Part shown: positions 53,379 through 62,494 of the stretch, in pieces
Position numbering within the stretch: the first letter of the stretch is position 1
Layout of the letters: the number at the start of each line of letters is the position of its first letter
Assembly: GCA_030445275.1 (NCBI GenBank)
Contig: JAUCSE010000047.1
Location: forward strand, 1 to 64,000
DNA: 64,000 bases
Source: Mucilaginibacter sp.
GTDB taxonomy: Bacteria > Bacteroidota > Bacteroidia > Sphingobacteriales > Sphingobacteriaceae
Direction of reading: 5' to 3'
The notes under the pieces: generated by a model
The model's database searches: none
What the model was told of the DNA's origin: nothing
Seen by the model: the letters and a program-made list of their open reading frames with translations, nothing else
Made by a program: the position numbers and the translations under genes

Positions 53379-55301
53379 TTATTCCATTACCTTCTTATTC
53401 AACTCCACAGCAATAATGGTAATGTCTTTATCCGGATGATCAAAGCCTGAAAACACAATCTCTCCGTTGTGATTTTTATTTACTTTCACTTGTTTTTGAG
53501 TTTTAACCACATAGGATCTAAGCACTTTTTGCCCTTTATTTAATAAAGGCAAGGTAAATGCATCTTCTTTATATCCATCTAACAGGTACACATAAATGGT
53601 ATTGCCTTTATAAGCAAAGCCATACAGACCATCTTTAGGGTTCCATGGGCCGCCCCGGGTTCCATATACAGCATCACCTACCTGTTGCAACCATTTGCCT
53701 ATTTCAAGTAACACATTCGTTTCGGTTTTGGTTATCTGGCCATGACGATCGGGGCCCACATTTAACAGTAACGACATATTGCGAATCATACAATCGGCCA
53801 GCATTCTTTTTAGACCCGCAACAGAAATAACTTTAGACACATCTTCTGTGGCTGGGGTATATCCCCAACCGCTAACCATCGACATATTCTTTTCATATAC
53901 ATCTTCGGTACGTACAGGGCCTGTAACAGGTGCAGCTCCTTCTTCACATTTATAATCGCCATACCAGCCGGTACGGGGATTCACAAGAACATCTGGTTGA
54001 TATTTGCGCACCATACCCATAATACCCAAGGGCTTTCCGGTAGCTTCATCTATATCCTGAAAATAAGGGTTTACCTGCCACTGATTGTTGGGGTCAAGAT
54101 ATTTTCCTGACTCCCAGAAATAAGCCCCATCAGCATCACTGCCTTGTTGTCCCAACCAGCCACCATCCCAATATATCTGGTCAATTCTACCATATTTAGT
54201 TACCAACTCTTTGGTAAGGCAGTACATTTCTTCTTTCATCAAACGGGCATTTTCCTTATGAGCTTTATTTGTTGTGTAACCAAATCTATTAGGTTTGCAA
54301 TCTGTTCCTGTTACATCATAATAACCCGGATAGCGCCAGTTAATAAGTGTTTTGTAAATACCTACTTTTAGCCCGTTGCTTCTGCAGGCATCTATATACT
54401 CTTTTACAAAATCGCGGTTATGCGTTTGTTTACTGCTAAAAGCATTGAGGTATTTAGTATCGAACAGGGCATAACCATCATGGTGTTGCGTGGTAAGATT
54501 CATGTACTTCATTCCGGCTGCTTTTGCCAGTTTCGCCCAATCATCTGCATTAAATTTATCGGCCTCGAAATATTTATCACCACTTTCGGGATAAGCAAAT
54601 TTGCGGTATTCTTCTATAGGTATACCTTCATTTTGCATATACCATTCGCCACTTGCAGGACCTGCATAAATTCCCCAATGAATAAACATGCCAAATTTTG
54701 CGTCTAACAACCAATTCATTTTTTCATTGGGCTGTTGGGTAATACCCATTTCTGTTTTGGGTACGCGTAAAGGAAGCGGCTTAATTCCTGCTGATTTAGC
54801 AGCAACATAGGGGCCTGCATATTCAATATTTACATCATCGGCCCAGGCACTTGAATGGTTTGGATTATCGGGGTGAAAAATTTCTATAAGGGCAGCAGTT
54901 TGCCCCTCAGTGGTTACAAATGTTTTGTCCAATTTTACCCAGTCGGTGAGCGCGCTGGCCGTACTTATATTGTTTTCGCCCAAACCGGTAATATTCAGCT
55001 GAATTTCGTCTGCGCCGCTATTGGTTTTAACCCAGACCATAATTTTATACATTGAACCTGGCCTTAGTTTAACTTTTGTTTGGGCAGTAGCTCCCCCGGT
55101 TATTTCAAGCGACTGCTTACCTGAATGAAATACAGATGAAGAAAGCTTTATTTCTTTTCCGATACTTATCCATGGTTTTACCGAAGATTGTTCAAAATCA
55201 CTATTCCCAATTAACGCCGAAGGAGTTTGAGCATAATTTATCATACCCTGGCTGCTCATTGCCAGCAGTAAAATAGCTTTTCTTAAAGTTTTAATAGTCA
55301 T
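53379..55301 (-). CDS. alpha-L-fucosidase (GH29) with N-terminal carbohydrate-binding domain
   Basis: A 640-aa secreted enzyme: signal peptide about 1-24 (ending NYAQ), a CBM4/9-like beta-sandwich (about 28-162: GNSDFEQSSVKPWISIG, WVKLDKTFVT, SSAWADDVNIEY), then the GH29 catalytic barrel (about 190-560). GH29 features are KFGMFIHWGIYAGPASGEWY (202-221), TQHHDGYALFDTKY (271-284) and IYWDGGW with the probable nucleophile D379. It removes alpha-linked L-fucose from glycans. There is no T9SS sorting domain, so it is probably periplasmic. It is the last gene of the operon with the PorP-like and 1801-aa genes (28-bp gap). Confidence 0.93.
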   Translation of the reverse strand: MTIKTLRKAILLLAMSSQGMINYAQTPSALIGNSDFEQSSVKPWISIGKEIKLSSSVFHSGKQSLEITGGATAQTKVKLRPGSMYKIMVWVKTNSGADEIQLNITGLGENNISTASALTDWVKLDKTFVTTEGQTAALIEIFHPDNPNHSSAWADDVNIEYAGPYVAAKSAGIKPLPLRVPKTEMGITQQPNEKMNWLLDAKFGMFIHWGIYAGPASGEWYMQNEGIPIEEYRKFAYPESGDKYFEADKFNADDWAKLAKAAGMKYMNLTTQHHDGYALFDTKYLNAFSSKQTHNRDFVKEYIDACRSNGLKVGIYKTLINWRYPGYYDVTGTDCKPNRFGYTTNKAHKENARLMKEEMYCLTKELVTKYGRIDQIYWDGGWLGQQGSDADGAYFWESGKYLDPNNQWQVNPYFQDIDEATGKPLGIMGMVRKYQPDVLVNPRTGWYGDYKCEEGAAPVTGPVRTEDVYEKNMSMVSGWGYTPATEDVSKVISVAGLKRMLADCMIRNMSLLLNVGPDRHGQITKTETNVLLEIGKWLQQVGDAVYGTRGGPWNPKDGLYGFAYKGNTIYVYLLDGYKEDAFTLPLLNKGQKVLRSYVVKTQKQVKVNKNHNGEIVFSGFDHPDKDITIIAVELNKKVME

Positions 55302-55329
55302 AAATTATTAGGGCAAAGCAATTATAATA

Positions 55330-56274
55330 TTACAAAAGTTTCGGACTAGCTGAACCACTACCAAAACGATAGCTAAGAGATATCTCGTGGGTAGCATTAT
55401 TAAACCCGCCAAGGTTTGTTGATGAAGTTCCTAACTGATAACTGTAACCTACATGAAACGTGTTTATATTTAAGATGATTATCCCGGCCATTGTTTTATC
55501 AGTTCGATAGTTGACTCCCAGGCCCAATGTTTCTTTTATATAAAATGTGCCCGATATATCTGCTGTAAGTGGCACTCCGCCTGCATACGAAAGCAAGGTG
55601 GCGGGTTTAAACTTGATCTCGTTACTTACATCAGTTATCAAGGCACCTGAAAAATAATAGTGATTCCTGAAATTGGTATTGCCCTGTATCGAGGCAGTAC
55701 CCAGGCTGGTAAGCGTAAGTTCGGGGGCCGAGATGCCCAGGTAATACCAGTCGGTATAGTATATTACGCCAAATCCAATATTGGGTTTGGTGCCCCTGAC
55801 ATCATTTCGGAAAGTAGGATCTGTAGAATCCAGGGTAGAGTAATTGGCGGTATAGTTTCTGAAACCACCATTGATGGATACCCCTAAATAATCTGTTGAA
55901 CTTAACTGGATGCCTTTTGCAAAATAAACATTCACTTCTGTTTGACGTTCGATGGCTAACTGGTCATTAAACACGGTTAGTCCTGCTGCCCCATTGATTG
56001 ATTCGATGGGCAGATTACCGTTGATCAGGTAGGTTACAGGGGCACCGTCAATCCCTACCCATTGTTTACGCGCCAGGGTAGTTATTGATCCGGCCTTATC
56101 CAGCAGCGAATAGGCCGGATTAAACGTAGTCAGGTTATCCATATACTGGGTATAGTTACCCCCCCGTTGCTGCGCATCTACCCTGTGCGCTGTTATTACT
56201 AACAGTAACAGACACAGGCTTAACACGATCAATTGGTATTGTTGTTTTTTATTATCGGTTCTATCCATATTCAT
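55330..56274 (-). CDS. PorP/SprF-like type IX secretion outer membrane protein
   Basis: A 314-aa protein with a signal peptide or anchor (about 14-35, ending VDAQ) and the family N-terminal signature QYMDNLTTFNPAYSLLDKAGSI followed by RKQWVGIDGAP. The rest alternates beta strands ending SLSYRFGSG, an outer-membrane barrel. PorP/SprF proteins occur next to, and are needed by, adhesins with type B T9SS C-terminal domains. Here it lies 24 bp downstream of exactly such a gene (56299-61704), so it is likely the dedicated secretion partner. Confidence 0.92.
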   Translation of the reverse strand: MNMDRTDNKKQQYQLIVLSLCLLLLVITAHRVDAQQRGGNYTQYMDNLTTFNPAYSLLDKAGSITTLARKQWVGIDGAPVTYLINGNLPIESINGAAGLTVFNDQLAIERQTEVNVYFAKGIQLSSTDYLGVSINGGFRNYTANYSTLDSTDPTFRNDVRGTKPNIGFGVIYYTDWYYLGISAPELTLTSLGTASIQGNTNFRNHYYFSGALITDVSNEIKFKPATLLSYAGGVPLTADISGTFYIKETLGLGVNYRTDKTMAGIIILNINTFHVGYSYQLGTSSTNLGGFNNATHEISLSYRFGSGSASPKLL

Positions 56275-56298
56275 AGCCGGGATATCCTCACCCGCTGT

Positions 56299-59200
56299 TT
56301 AGTATTTAATGATGATAAAACCTGTTTTATGTTTACTTTCTTTTCCGTCCTGATAGTCCAGTGAGTAGAAATAGGTCCCGGCCTGCTGCATCGTTCCGGT
56401 GATATTGGAATGTCCGTCAAACACTTTTGAGCCGTTATCATACCCTTTGGTTTCAAATACCTTGACACCGTTACGGTTCATGATGGTTAAGGTATTGTTC
56501 GGATAGGCGTTTAGGCCTTCTATCAGTAGGAAATCATTAATACCATCCCCATTGGGTGAAAGGCCCTGGTGTACAATGATGGTTTCATCGGCCTTATTCG
56601 CTGTTTGTACCGGTGCCGTTATAGCCAGGGGAGCCTTGTTTAATGCCAGTGTTCCTGATGTGGTTGGTTCAATGCCATAGATCAGCTGTCCTTTGTAATA
56701 AACGGTGACATGGTTATTCGCCTTCAAGGTATCTTTTGACAGATAGGAATAGTCATTGAGTTCATTAAAATTTGACCAGTCTGTTTTAGCAATACGGTAC
56801 TGAATGTTTCCTGTGGTGCTTAACGGATAAAGCGTACCTGCTGATGAGTTTAATGCTATCGCAAAATAAGTATCAGCACCGTTTAGTACCGGGCTTACTT
56901 TTACAAAGCTGCCGCTTACATTGGTATTGCCTACGGCAGCATAATCTACCCAGTAATTCAGGTTTTGTGTGCCTTCTGCCGTAAACCAGTAGCGTGCGGT
57001 GATGTCGCCCTGGGCTACCGGCATATTGCCTGTATTGTTAATAGCCAGGTAGGTACTAATCGTATTGCTGCCAGTATTCTGGTTTTGATTCTGTGTGGAT
57101 ACGCTCAGGCTCGTCTGCGTCGGTATTGCGGTTGGTTCGGTGCCCCATATCAGCTTGCCGTTACGGTAAAGGGTGATATGGTTATTTGTGGTATAACTGC
57201 TGGTATTGCTTTGATGGGAGTAATCATTGGCTTCATTCAGCGTTCCCCAATTCTGGTTGGCAAACCTGGATTGTATCTGACCTGTATTGCTGCCTGCTCC
57301 GAGTTTACCGGCTGCGGTGAAACTATACTCTATATAACCAAAAGCACCATTATAGGGCTGGGTCAAGGAAACATATTTCATTTTTACATTGTTATTTCCC
57401 AGCTCTGCATAATCTATCCAGGTATTGATACCTGCGTAGTTTTCGGCTGTGAACCAATAGCGCATTGTCAGTTCGCTGTATGCTACACCTATGGAATCCG
57501 CATTCGCGATCTTTAGATATGGACGAATGATATTATTGCTCAACTGCCCGTTGTCGCCATCCTGGTATTGTACCTGCAGGTTCAAGGGTACTACTTTCAG
57601 GGTTTGGCTTACCGGCGTTGCTGCCATGTACTGCCCGTTCCCCGCCTGCGTGGCCGTGATCGTGCTTGTTCCGGCTCCTTTAATATGGATCTTGCCGCTT
57701 ACTATCGTAGCTACTGTGGTATCTGAACTCGTATAGCTTACCGGAAGGTTTGAGCTTGCTGCCGCTCCGGGGGTAGCATCAAAATCGCCTATGGCTTTGG
57801 AGCTAAGTGCTGTAAATGTTAGCGTTTGGGCTGATATACCGTACAGTTTAAGTACATCTGCTGCTGTCAGAGCCCGGCTATATATCCGAAAATCGTCAAG
57901 CATACCATTTAAATTAGGATCGGCATATTGCGACTTGCCAAGGTAGTTTTGCGTGGTGGCTCCCAGGGCAGATGGTTTAAGGGTCATGGCGTTATTGCGC
58001 CCTACTTCTACCCCGTTAACATACAGGATACCAACACTGCCTGATAAGGTAACAACCACATGGGTCCACACACCAGGTGCAATGGCGCTGCTGCTGTTTA
58101 TCTGCTGCTCCCCGCCTCCGCCACCAGCGGTTATGCCATAACGCAAATACCCCGTGCCTCCATTCTTTGGGGTCAGGAACATATAGATGTTACTACTTGA
58201 GCCAAAGTCAAAAATCCGGGCCCAGTTGTCGGCTGTATTCAGCTTAACCCAGGTGGCCACGGTAAAATCGTTTAAGGTACTCACCACTCCCGCGGGAAGC
58301 GTGGCATAGCCATTTGCTGTCCCGCTTAGATTAAGCCCGTTATTGAAATGCCCGGCAGCAAAGGTAGCTCCGCTGCTTAGCGTGCCTATACGGCTATTCC
58401 AAATATCTGTGGCTGTACTCCCACTGGTTTCGTTAAATGGCCAGTAGCTGTATTCGCCTGTAGTGGGTACCGCGCTGATCTCTGACGAGTTAGCACCTTC
58501 GCCGATGGTATTAACTCCTGATACTACGTAATAATAGGTTGTGCCATTAACTGCTGTACTATCTGCATAACTGGTAGTCGTGACGGATTTAAGGGTACTG
58601 TAAGGACCACCACTTACGGCTGAACGCTTAACGTTATAGCTCACTGCGTTGGCGGTAGTGGCCCAACTCAATAAAACCTGCATATCGCCTGGAGAAACTG
58701 CGAGTTTGGTTGGCGCCTCGGGAGGGGTAAAGATACCCGTTTTTAATTTGCCCCAGAATTGAAGCTCAGCAATGTTACAACTACCACCCGCAGGCGACAA
58801 ATAACGCAGGTAACGATATGAGCCGGTATTAGAGATAACCTGGTCTGTAAGTACCCCTACCGCCGGTTGAGCAGAAACGGTGAAAAGTGTAACCGCATCG
58901 CTGAAATCGGCAGTATTTGCGCCCTGAAAAATACCGCCAACCATACGTTGCGGAACGTCACTTCGCGGCGCGAAGCTTACCCTTGATACTACGGCGCTGC
59001 TGCCAAAGCCAAAATCATAACCTACCCAGGCTCCATCTGCCTGGTTAGCATCGAAGAAGGTGGTTAAATTACTATCTACCGCAGCAGCTATAGTAGTGGC
59101 AGGATTGTTATTCCAGGAACCTGATGTGCCAATAAGTGTACCTGTAAGTTTCAAGCCCAGGAAAACACTATCAGGTGTAGACGCAGCTCCCTCTCCGATA

Positions 59201-61704
59201 GCGTTAACCGCACTAACGGTATAGAAATAGGTTGAACCATTAACTGCCGTAGAATCAATATAACTTGAAGCAACAGCAGATTTGATGGTTGTATAAGGGC
59301 CGCCGCTTATTGTTGAACGCTTAACATTATAACTTCCGGGAGCTTCATCTGTAGCGTTCCAGTTCAATGAAACACGTGCATTACCTGCTATAGCTGTAAA
59401 TCCGGTTGGTGCAGGTGGCAGGCTAAGTGCCTTGGTTTGTACACTGGTTTGCACAGAATCTGCGCCCTCGCCCACAATGTTTACCGCCTTTACTGCGTAG
59501 TAATATCTTGTGCTTGCTACTAAACCAGAGTCTATATAACTCGTATCTGCTACATTTGTAGCAATTGTTGTGTATTGCCCCCCACTGGTTAAGGAACGTT
59601 TTACATTATAACCCGAGGCAGTGGTTGATACCGGCCACGATAGCTTGATCCGGCTGCTGGTCTGGGCTGTGCCGGTTAAACTCGCTGGAGCCGCCGGGGC
59701 GGTGCCACCTCCAACCACAGCCACATTTTCGTAGGTGATATTAGAAAATGCTCCTGTTGCTCCCGCACACACCGAAAATCCTACATAACAAGTGCTGCTC
59801 ATGGCTACAGTACTTGTTCCAATTGCTTGCCATGAAATTCCATCAGTTGATTGGAAGGCAGTAAAGGTATTGCCTGATCGTTGTAACCGATACCAGGGTG
59901 AAAAAGAGAATTTGTTGCCCCCCTGCCAGGTTGTACTTCCTCCGGTGGCGCTTCTTGTTTCAAATCTTGTAAAACGATTACCTACCTCACCCTGATATAA
60001 CGTGAGCGATTTCGCATTCGGATCAAGCGATTCCCGTATTACAAATCCCGCTTTATCCCCACCGGTCCAGGCAAAATTAGTAACTGCCATATGTGCTGTA
60101 ATGGTAACATCACCAGTTGCAATTCCATATGTATAAGTAAAGGAATCAGATGTACCACCCATACCACTTCCCGAACCATTGACTACATAAGTATTATTTA
60201 CAACGCTGGCATACCCGGCGCTGCCAACAGTAGTTGTGCTGCCAACATCTTTGGTTACCCACCCAATAGGTAATGAAGGCTTTGTTGCAACCGGTTGAGC
60301 CATGGCTTCGCCCGAGTTACCACTTGTACCTGACTGATTATTGGCTGACACCACATAATAATATTTAGTACCATTTGTCACCGTCCAATCCGTATAGGTA
60401 GTTAGGGTATTATTAGTCCAGGAAGCAATACTAGTGTAGGGGCCGCCGGGGGTTGTTGAACGGAGTATGTTATATCCGTTAGCTACATCCCCGCTTGGAC
60501 CAGACCACTCCAGATACACTTTCGAAACAGCAGCCGTTGCTACCAAAGCTGTGGGTGTTGCAGGAATGGGGTAAGGACGATAAAGAGAGGCCGTGGCATC
60601 CAGCGTATAGGTAAAGGTGCCATACCCAAAAAAATCCGCATTTTGCGTTTCGGGCCTGGCCAGATTAACAAGCGCTTTGATGTATGGTGTGTTAAGGCCT
60701 TTCAAAATACCATAATGATTGTAAAGCATTTCAAAAACCGGATTGTTAGTCAGATATCCTCGTGCATTGTAGTATGAAATGCCTAAAAAGTTATCCTGAT
60801 CACAATCATTAACAGGTACCCAGGTAACAGGATGGTTCAGGTTATATTTGCAATAATATTCAAAACCAGCTAATAACCGGTTGTTACCATAGCTGTATAA
60901 GTCAAGCCCCTGATTCCAGGCTGTCTGGCACATCTCAGCCAGGCAAGCCGGGCCGATATTGGCATGTACCATGTCGCGCCCCATCTCTGTTATTTGTCCT
61001 GATTCCAGTGGAATAGCATTCAGGAGGCTGCCATTACCTGCCCCTGTTTTGAAATAGGTGACGGCTTCGTTATACTTTGCCGTATCATCACAAAACACGC
61101 CAATACCCATAATGGATGATATGGCGGGAGCGTCCCAGCTGGCAGGGCGTGAGCATGCGGCCAGAAAATCATGACAGGCAGGATAAAAGTAAGTGAGCGC
61201 CATGGTTTTAAATTGAGCGATATCTGTCGGTTTCCAACCGGGATATATTCGCAAAAGCTCTGCCACCTGCATGAAATTGTTGATGGGGAGCTGAAACAGC
61301 TCTCCACTGGCAACTTCATTCACCTTCGCTGACCAGGCATTACAAATCCTGACCGCACATTCTGCATAGGTTGTATCGCCCGTGACATACCATCGTATTA
61401 TATTGAGATAGGCGGCATGGGCATCCTGAGATGCCCGCTGACGATTTCCAGAACCTCCAATATTTGTGTACGGTCCCGCAGTGTATGTATTTTGTGCCTC
61501 CCAATCAGTAATCAGGACATTCCAGGCATCTATCCAGGGATGCTCGCCTGCGGCCACTTTAGCTTTCATCCGGTTAAGGTCGGTCATGGTGTGCAAACCG
61601 CCGGGGTGAATGAAGGCCTGCGCATTGGCCTGATAAACCAGGCCAATATTTGAAAGTAATACAACAAGAATTGTTGTAAAAAAACAGGTTAATTGTTTTC
61701 TCAT
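56299..61704 (-). CDS. giant modular T9SS-exported alginate-lyase-fold protein with two CBM3 domains
   Basis: 1801 aa, signal peptide 1-29. Domains in order: alginate lyase-type alpha barrel (31-375; RDMVHANIGPACLAE with H247, and WNQGLDLYSYGNNRLLAGFEY), FN3 (382-471), a DUF1349-like beta-sandwich (480-666), FN3 (672-757, 763-850), an F5/8C-like domain (853-985), FN3 (994-1080), LamG (1084-1287), an Ig-like/MBG segment (1292-1372), two CBM3-type cellulose-binding modules (1375-1525 and 1531-1681; RYWFTAE, NDYS, VTVY..G), and a type B T9SS sorting domain (1705-1801; LSPNGDGINDFLLIEG, ending TGFIIIKY). Probably a surface-anchored polyuronate or plant-polysaccharide lyase. First gene of a three-gene operon. 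Confidence 0.9.
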   Translation of the reverse strand: MRKQLTCFFTTILVVLLSNIGLVYQANAQAFIHPGGLHTMTDLNRMKAKVAAGEHPWIDAWNVLITDWEAQNTYTAGPYTNIGGSGNRQRASQDAHAAYLNIIRWYVTGDTTYAECAVRICNAWSAKVNEVASGELFQLPINNFMQVAELLRIYPGWKPTDIAQFKTMALTYFYPACHDFLAACSRPASWDAPAISSIMGIGVFCDDTAKYNEAVTYFKTGAGNGSLLNAIPLESGQITEMGRDMVHANIGPACLAEMCQTAWNQGLDLYSYGNNRLLAGFEYYCKYNLNHPVTWVPVNDCDQDNFLGISYYNARGYLTNNPVFEMLYNHYGILKGLNTPYIKALVNLARPETQNADFFGYGTFTYTLDATASLYRPYPIPATPTALVATAAVSKVYLEWSGPSGDVANGYNILRSTTPGGPYTSIASWTNNTLTTYTDWTVTNGTKYYYVVSANNQSGTSGNSGEAMAQPVATKPSLPIGWVTKDVGSTTTVGSAGYASVVNNTYVVNGSGSGMGGTSDSFTYTYGIATGDVTITAHMAVTNFAWTGGDKAGFVIRESLDPNAKSLTLYQGEVGNRFTRFETRSATGGSTTWQGGNKFSFSPWYRLQRSGNTFTAFQSTDGISWQAIGTSTVAMSSTCYVGFSVCAGATGAFSNITYENVAVVGGGTAPAAPASLTGTAQTSSRIKLSWPVSTTASGYNVKRSLTSGGQYTTIATNVADTSYIDSGLVASTRYYYAVKAVNIVGEGADSVQTSVQTKALSLPPAPTGFTAIAGNARVSLNWNATDEAPGSYNVKRSTISGGPYTTIKSAVASSYIDSTAVNGSTYFYTVSAVNAIGEGAASTPDSVFLGLKLTGTLIGTSGSWNNNPATTIAAAVDSNLTTFFDANQADGAWVGYDFGFGSSAVVSRVSFAPRSDVPQRMVGGIFQGANTADFSDAVTLFTVSAQPAVGVLTDQVISNTGSYRYLRYLSPAGGSCNIAELQFWGKLKTGIFTPPEAPTKLAVSPGDMQVLLSWATTANAVSYNVKRSAVSGGPYSTLKSVTTTSYADSTAVNGTTYYYVVSGVNTIGEGANSSEISAVPTTGEYSYWPFNETSGSTATDIWNSRIGTLSSGATFAAGHFNNGLNLSGTANGYATLPAGVVSTLNDFTVATWVKLNTADNWARIFDFGSSSNIYMFLTPKNGGTGYLRYGITAGGGGGEQQINSSSAIAPGVWTHVVVTLSGSVGILYVNGVEVGRNNAMTLKPSALGATTQNYLGKSQYADPNLNGMLDDFRIYSRALTAADVLKLYGISAQTLTFTALSSKAIGDFDATPGAAASSNLPVSYTSSDTTVATIVSGKIHIKGAGTSTITATQAGNGQYMAATPVSQTLKVVPLNLQVQYQDGDNGQLSNNIIRPYLKIANADSIGVAYSELTMRYWFTAENYAGINTWIDYAELGNNNVKMKYVSLTQPYNGAFGYIEYSFTAAGKLGAGSNTGQIQSRFANQNWGTLNEANDYSHQSNTSSYTTNNHITLYRNGKLIWGTEPTAIPTQTSLSVSTQNQNQNTGSNTISTYLAINNTGNMPVAQGDITARYWFTAEGTQNLNYWVDYAAVGNTNVSGSFVKVSPVLNGADTYFAIALNSSAGTLYPLSTTGNIQYRIAKTDWSNFNELNDYSYLSKDTLKANNHVTVYYKGQLIYGIEPTTSGTLALNKAPLAITAPVQTANKADETIIVHQGLSPNGDGINDFLLIEGLNAYPNNTLTIMNRNGVKVFETKGYDNGSKVFDGHSNITGTMQQAGTYFYSLDYQDGKESKHKTGFIIIKY

Positions 61705-62494
61705 ATTTTAATATTAATGCCGGTTTAAGCATTGATTACTTGAATTAGGTTTGATATTAATGCCCCTGCTCCAGTCTCAAATAAATACGACAGTTGGATA
61801 TTTAATTTCCATCACTATAGTTTTGCAATCATAATAGCCTACTATCGCCTGTTTCAAGTCGCAACCACAATCATGTGATTATCCTTGTTTTGGGATTTCC
61901 CAGTATTCATTCGTAAAAATTACAGTTGTTGTCTATCCACTATTTCAAGCAGCGTAGCTGATGAGGAGGAACTGTAAGGTTTATTTGGTTGTTGATTTAT
62001 AAGTCAAATATCGTTTCAATAATAGAAACCCAAGGGGGGCTTAGGGAGCAATCACAGGGGACAAAAGTTACATAACCGATTTTTTTTTCAAAACCATTAT
62101 TTTGGAGACACCGGCACCGGCTATTGGGAATTTACGCCACTCCTTATTTTACCAATAGCCCTTATTTTCACAGGTTTCTTTGAGAAACACATGACGTGAA
62201 TCAAACTCATTTTAATAAAAAAGTTCAACGCAGCATATGCTGCAATTTTGGCCTTCATCTTTCTTTAGTAGGAGTAATCAAGACACCAAGAAAAGCTGTA
62301 AGGTCATGATATTTCTTATGGCCATTTAATTATTTGGACAGAGCTTACGCCTAAATTAAAGATGAAATTAATGTAAAGTAAAATTGCGATTTTTAATTGT
62401 GAAATGAACACTTATATTTGATCCGTTTCGCGATTATAACTTCCTAAGCATCGCCAAGCCTTAATAACCAAATTTCCATAAGCCCACAATAATT
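61705..62494. other. 790-bp divergent regulatory region of the carbohydrate locus
   Basis: It separates the lyase operon (minus) from the GH127/146 gene (plus). I see no gene on either strand and none of the dispersed palindromes common elsewhere in the window. It is AT-rich, with a run of nine Ts at about 62081-62089. Its length suggests several regulator binding sites, but no operator is recognisable. Confidence 0.4.
62413..62420 (+). promoter_or_regulatory. -7 box of the GH127/146 gene
   Basis: TATATTTG, an exact TAnnTTTG match 74 bases upstream of the ATG. No TTG lies at the normal -33 distance, which may point to activator dependence. Confidence 0.45.
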
